A stretch of DNA of 11,255 nt, from positions 1-11,255 of the forward strand of contig JBHGWS010000052.1 in the NCBI GenBank assembly GCA_041936745.1, given 5' to 3'. The notes beneath the pieces were generated by a model, which saw only the letters and a list, made by a program, of their open reading frames with translations, had not been told where the DNA came from and searched no databases. Shown in pieces: positions 8,310-11,255 of the stretch; positions within the stretch are counted from its first letter, which is position 1, and every line of letters starts with the position of its first letter. The DNA comes from Darwinibacter acetoxidans_A. GTDB lineage: Bacteria > Bacillota > Limnochordia > Darwinibacteriales > Darwinibacteriaceae. The position numbers were made by a program, and so were the translations under genes.

Positions 8310-8337
8310 TAGAATGGATCCTCTCTTTTACGGCCGG

Positions 8338-8367
8338 ATAAAAACACCCCGGAAAGCTGCCGGGGTG
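8338..8367 (-). terminator. Rho-independent terminator after the S41 protease gene
   Basis: On the minus strand, CACCCCGG (8367-8360), a 7-nt loop and CCGGGGTG (8352-8345) form a perfect 8-bp GC-rich stem followed by TTTTTAT (8344-8338). It begins 4 bp after the protease stop codon. It ends 28 bp before the TTG start of the MinJ-like gene and 11 bp before that gene's SD, so it either ends the upstream transcript or meters read-through into the PDZ and deacetylase pair. Confidence 0.9.
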
Positions 8368-8371
8368 GGAT

Positions 8372-9577
8372 TTACAGTTGAGCCCTCAGTACTTCCAAAC
8401 CCCTTTCTAACTGGGGATCAAATTCCGCTTCCCCCAGATAGATGGCTTCCTCTTCTTCTATGCTCACTTCGACGGTTATATCCGGTTCAATACCCACACC
8501 ATTTATATCTTTGCCGCCGGAAGTCAGATAACCCTGCTCCGTAACGGTTAAAGCACTGCCGTCCCGTAAAGGATAAAGCGATTGTACCAAACCCTTGCCG
8601 AAGGTGGTTGTGCCGACTAAGGTAGCCAAATTATTGTCCTGCAAAGCGCCTGAGACGATTTCGGAAGCGCTGGCGCTGCCGCCGTTGATTAAAACCACCA
8701 TGGGGATGGGTGAACGGGTACCCCTGCTCAAACTGTCGAAAGGTGTCCGATTGCCTTCTTTATCCTCTAAATATAACAGGGGGGCGCCGGAAACAAATTC
8801 GTTAGTTACCTGTAAGGCCGCATTCAGCGTACCGCCGGGGTTATTCCGCAGATCCAAAATTAAAGCTTTCTGCTGTTGGGCGTCTAAAGCCTCTAAAGCT
8901 GTGACCAGCTCCCGATAGGTGCGCTCGGAGAAATTGGTGATTTGGATATAACCGATGCGGTATTCCTCATCTATCATTTCTACTTCCGTCACCGATTCGA
9001 CGTTAATCAGTTCCCGGACAATATGGACTTCGAAGATCTCCTCATCCCGCTGAATTGTCAAGTCCAATTCAGTGTTTTCTTCCCCCCGCATTAAACTGAC
9101 CGCTTCATCTAAAGTCATAAACACGGTATCTTTCCCGTTGATAGCTATAATCTTATCGCCCCGCCTTAAACCGGCCCGCTCGCCGGGCGTGCCCTTAATC
9201 GGGGAGACAACTGTAACCCGATCATCTAAGATACCCACGGAAAGGCCGATACCGCCATAAATTCCCGTGGTGGTGTTCATCATGTTTTCAAAAGCAACCG
9301 CATCCATATGCCTCGTGTAAGGATCGTCCAAGGCCGTTTTTAACATGCCGTTGATTGTTCCTTTGGCAACATAGGACTTAATTAAATCAAAGGTATTGAC
9401 AGGTTGGAAATAGTGCCTGGTTTTCACAAGGGCGATTACTTCCAGCACCGTACCTATATTCTCAAAACGCTCTTCTTTGGCTCCCGTTTGGGAGCTGGCC
9501 GTAAAGGTGCCGTGGAAAAGAGTTAGGGAAAGCAGTGTCAGCAGGACCAGGAAAATCAAAGTTTTTTTGCGGCTCAC
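8372..9577 (-). CDS. ctpB: C-terminal processing protease, S41 family (CtpA/CtpB type)
   Basis: This is an exported serine protease that cleaves substrates near their C-termini. The 401-residue protein begins with a basic stretch and hydrophobic signal or anchor (LIFLVLLTLLSLTLF, 7-21). It then has an N-terminal helical region (about 40-95), a PDZ domain (about 105-180, with GIGLSVG and PGERAGLRRGDKIIAING) and the S41 core. Aligned by spacing with Prc/CtpB, the catalytic triad is Ser303 (in SASASEI), Lys328 (TTFGKG) and Gln332, all present, so the enzyme looks active. Lengths and neighbours fit B. subtilis CtpB, which acts on SpoIVFA in the sporulation sigma-K checkpoint; that role here is inference. 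The start is GTG (9577-9575): an in-frame TAG lies 18 bp upstream, and GGTGGTGA (9586-9579) sits unusually close. A candidate promoter precedes it and a strong terminator follows. Confidence 0.95.
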   Translation of the reverse strand: MSRKKTLIFLVLLTLLSLTLFHGTFTASSQTGAKEERFENIGTVLEVIALVKTRHYFQPVNTFDLIKSYVAKGTINGMLKTALDDPYTRHMDAVAFENMMNTTTGIYGGIGLSVGILDDRVTVVSPIKGTPGERAGLRRGDKIIAINGKDTVFMTLDEAVSLMRGEENTELDLTIQRDEEIFEVHIVRELINVESVTEVEMIDEEYRIGYIQITNFSERTYRELVTALEALDAQQQKALILDLRNNPGGTLNAALQVTNEFVSGAPLLYLEDKEGNRTPFDSLSRGTRSPIPMVVLINGGSASASEIVSGALQDNNLATLVGTTTFGKGLVQSLYPLRDGSALTVTEQGYLTSGGKDINGVGIEPDITVEVSIEEEEAIYLGEAEFDPQLERGLEVLRAQL

Positions 9578-9639
9578 TTCACCACCATCTTTCTAGCCCT
9601 GCCAAAATATATGCGCGGGCTGTTCCGTTCATACACTTA

Positions 9640-9669
9640 ATACTATCAAACTAAAGAGGGTGTTGGCAA
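9640..9669 (-). promoter_or_regulatory. Candidate sigma-A-type promoter for the S41 protease gene
   Basis: On the minus strand, TTGCCA (9669-9664, five of six to TTGACA) is followed after 18 bp by TAGTAT (9645-9640, four of six to TATAAT). It lies in the 108-bp gap between the YitT-family stop and the protease GTG, with about 62 bp from the -10 element to the start codon. Because a terminator directly follows the protease, a dedicated promoter here would make it a single-gene unit. This rests on consensus matching only; sporulation sigma factors would use other sequences. Confidence 0.35.
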
Positions 9670-9685
9670 GTGCCCCTTCCGGCCC

Positions 9686-10519
9686 TCACAATCTTCTAAA
9701 GCCCTCGCCTAAGACCTCATGCACGTCTGTGATGACGATAAAAGCCGTTTCATCAAATTCCCGCACTATTTCTTTCACCCGAGAGATTTCTGCCCGGGAA
9801 ACTATGGCAAACAAAACATCTTTCTTTGCTTTTGTCCACATACCCCGGCCGGCGAGGCTGGTCACCCCCCGCTCCAGGCGGGCCATAATCGTACCCCCGA
9901 TTTCGTCGGCAAAATCGGAAATGATGTAGACCCCTTTGGCGTAGTTTCTCCCTTCCTGCACTACATCTATGGTCTTGGTAGTAATAAAGACGGCGATTAA
10001 AGCATACATGGCCAACTCCAAACCAAAGGCAGCACCCGCTAACAGGATAACAAAACCGTCTACCAATAACAAGCCTTGGCCCACGCTGGTGTGAAAGATT
10101 TCGGCAACGAGCTGCGCCGCCATATCCGTACCTCCCGTTGACCCGCCGGAGCGAAAGGCTATCCCTAAGCCGATGCCTGAGATAACACCGCCGTAAATTG
10201 CTGCTAAAAGAAGATCGGTGGTTATGGGCACGGCAATCTGATTAAAAACATCCACAAAGATAGAGAGGCTGATAGTACCTAAAAGCGTTTTGACACCGAA
10301 GCGAGGCCCCAGAACCCGCCAGCTGATCAGAAACAAAGGGAGATTAAGTACAAGCATGACTACCCCGGCGGGAAAGCCCGTCAAATGAAAAATGACCGTG
10401 GCCAGGCCGCTGACGCCGCCGGCAGCGATTTTAGCCGGAATAAGAAAGAAACTCACGCCAAAAGCGGTTATCACAACACCCATTACAACACCGAGATAAC
10501 CTAAAACGCCTTTTTTCAA
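9686..10519 (-). CDS. YitT/YvjA family membrane protein (YitT_membrane + DUF2179)
   Basis: The 277-residue protein has an N-terminal set of about five or six transmembrane helices (roughly 6-28, 33-50, 52-66, 79-98, 104-122, 146-176) containing the family motif GGSTGGTDMAA (125-135). A soluble C-terminal DUF2179 domain (about 185-275) follows, with GRNYAKGVYIIS (190-201), LFAIVSRAEI and FIVITDVHEVLGEGF (260-274). The family is widespread in Firmicutes, often in several copies, and is of unknown molecular function; transport has been proposed from topology only. B. subtilis YvjA is a relative in a similar neighbourhood. The start is TTG (10519-10517), strongly supported by AAGGAGG (10535-10529) with a 9-nt spacer. 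The TTG overlaps the upstream glycosyltransferase stop as TTGA, so the two are probably one translationally coupled unit. Confidence 0.95.
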   Translation of the reverse strand: MKKGVLGYLGVVMGVVITAFGVSFFLIPAKIAAGGVSGLATVIFHLTGFPAGVVMLVLNLPLFLISWRVLGPRFGVKTLLGTISLSIFVDVFNQIAVPITTDLLLAAIYGGVISGIGLGIAFRSGGSTGGTDMAAQLVAEIFHTSVGQGLLLVDGFVILLAGAAFGLELAMYALIAVFITTKTIDVVQEGRNYAKGVYIISDFADEIGGTIMARLERGVTSLAGRGMWTKAKKDVLFAIVSRAEISRVKEIVREFDETAFIVITDVHEVLGEGFRRL

Positions 10520-11255
10520 CTTATCTTACCTCCTTGCCTGCAGCGCTCCGCCCAGACCTTAAAGACAAACTCGGGTAAAACCGCCAGGCGCTTTATTCGC
10601 CACGGCTGCTTTATAAGCCGGTAAAACCATTCTAAATGCAGCTGCCGCAGCCAGAGCGGCGCACGCTTTACCGTTCCGGCCCAGACATTAAAACTACCGC
10701 CGATACCGATCCCTAAAGGTATCTCCAGAGTGCCTAAATTTGCCGCCAGCCATTTTTCCTGCCTGGGTACACCCAGGCCCGCCAAAAGAATCTGCGGCCG
10801 GCTCTTCCTTATTTTCTCTAACACAGCTTTATTTTCCGGCGCCGTGTGGAAAAACCCATGGTGTGTGCCGACAATAGGCAGGGCCGGGTATTTTTGCCGC
10901 AGCTGCCGGGCAGCCTTATCCGCCACGCCTTTTTCAGCACCCAAAAAGAACACCCGCCAACCTTTTTCCGCGGCTAACCGTAAGAGCCCTTCCGCCAGTT
11001 CAATGCCTGGTATCCTTTCCGGTAGAGGCTGCCTTAAAATTCTGCTGGCCCAGACGGCCCCAATACCGTCCGCCACAACTAAATCAGCTCTTTTTAAGAT
11101 CTCCGCCAAAAGCAGATCCTCTTGAGCCAACATAATCATCTCCGGGTTAGCCGTGGCAATTAGGTGTGGTTTTTTGGCGGCGACGAATTCAGCGGCCTTT
11201 TCTAAAGCTGCCCCCATCGTTGTTCGCTGCAGTGGAATGCCTAAAATTTCGACCG
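10516..11255 (-). CDS. TagA/WecG/CpsF family glycosyltransferase (GT26), 5' end cut off
   Basis: Family members transfer an amino sugar, typically N-acetylmannosamine from its UDP form, onto undecaprenyl-PP-GlcNAc at the inner face of the membrane, in wall teichoic acid or other surface polymer synthesis. The 245 visible residues include TANPE and VVADGIG; the Thr and Asp lie 28 residues apart, matching the catalytic Thr37/Asp65 spacing reported for Thermoanaerobacter TagA. Further motifs are RIPGIELAEGLL, VFFLGAEKGVADKAA, LLAGLGVPRQEKW and GIGIGGSFNVWAGTVKRAP. The C-terminal LHLEWFYRLIKQPWRIKRL is the membrane-association segment. The reading frame stays open through the ATG at 11217 to the right edge, adding VEILGIPLQRTT, which fits the usual family N-terminus. 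That internal ATG is therefore probably not the start, and only a few codons are missing. The exact donor sugar and polymer cannot be told. Confidence 0.94.
   Translation of the reverse strand, partial: VEILGIPLQRTTMGAALEKAAEFVAAKKPHLIATANPEMIMLAQEDLLLAEILKRADLVVADGIGAVWASRILRQPLPERIPGIELAEGLLRLAAEKGWRVFFLGAEKGVADKAARQLRQKYPALPIVGTHHGFFHTAPENKAVLEKIRKSRPQILLAGLGVPRQEKWLAANLGTLEIPLGIGIGGSFNVWAGTVKRAPLWLRQLHLEWFYRLIKQPWRIKRLAVLPEFVFKVWAERCRQGGKIS

Noticed and set aside
9656..9687. Possible terminator after the YitT-family gene (GAGGG...CCCTC followed by TTTAGTTT on the minus strand)
   Set aside because: Only a 5-bp outer stem around a 22-nt loop, the inner repeat is too short to fold well, and the U-run is interrupted.
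10730..11125. 131-codon plus-strand open frame antisense to the glycosyltransferase gene
   Set aside because: No motif or SD, and it lies wholly within a well-supported gene.
11215..11217. ATG as start of the TagA/WecG gene
   Set aside because: The frame is open upstream to the window edge and the added residues fit the family N-terminus, so the gene is 5'-partial.

Overview
The window looks like an ordinary housekeeping segment of a Firmicutes chromosome, most likely a clostridial or related spore-former-type lineage. The evidence is the gene order: a TagA/WecG glycosyltransferase, a YitT/YvjA-type membrane protein, a CtpB-type S41 protease, a MinJ-like PDZ membrane protein and uvrB-uvrA resemble, from memory, the yvjA / ctpB / minJ / uvrBA neighbourhood of Bacillus subtilis. 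Base composition looks balanced by eye. Strong Shine-Dalgarno (SD) sequences and frequent TTG and GTG starts (four of the eight visible starts) also fit a Firmicute. The species cannot be named from this sequence.

Layout, left to right. Positions 1-5229 hold a tightly packed nucleotide-excision-repair operon on the minus strand, read uvrB > uvrA > uvrC. Consecutive genes overlap by one start/stop pair, and uvrC runs off the left edge. Positions 5316-5804 carry the only plus-strand gene, a family I inorganic pyrophosphatase. It is divergent from uvrB across 86 bp and convergent, with only 2 bp between stop codons, with a divergent-type polysaccharide deacetylase (5807-7051, minus). The deacetylase follows the MinJ-like PDZ membrane protein (7056-8309) with a 4-bp gap. 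A strong intrinsic terminator (8338-8367) separates that pair from the S41 protease (8372-9577). A 108-bp gap with a candidate promoter lies between the protease and the YitT-family gene (9686-10519). That gene overlaps the TagA/WecG glycosyltransferase gene, which runs off the right edge with probably only a few codons missing.

How the genes fit together. UvrA and UvrB find and verify bulky DNA lesions and UvrC makes the incisions, so one translationally coupled operon supplies the three core subunits. Ppa removes pyrophosphate from biosynthetic reactions. The right half is envelope-centred: a lipid-linked amino-sugar transferase, a polytopic membrane protein of unknown role, a secreted or membrane-anchored processing protease, a PDZ membrane protein that may organise division or polarity, and a membrane-anchored deacetylase-fold protein. 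Calling that half a functional module is inference from position only.

No tRNA, rRNA, CRISPR array, insertion sequence, integrase, riboswitch or obviously foreign segment was seen. No gene-free stretch exceeds about 110 bp. I found no convincing undescribed system. The most useful leads are the MinJ-like gene, the unassigned N-terminal half of the deacetylase, and several expression-control oddities.
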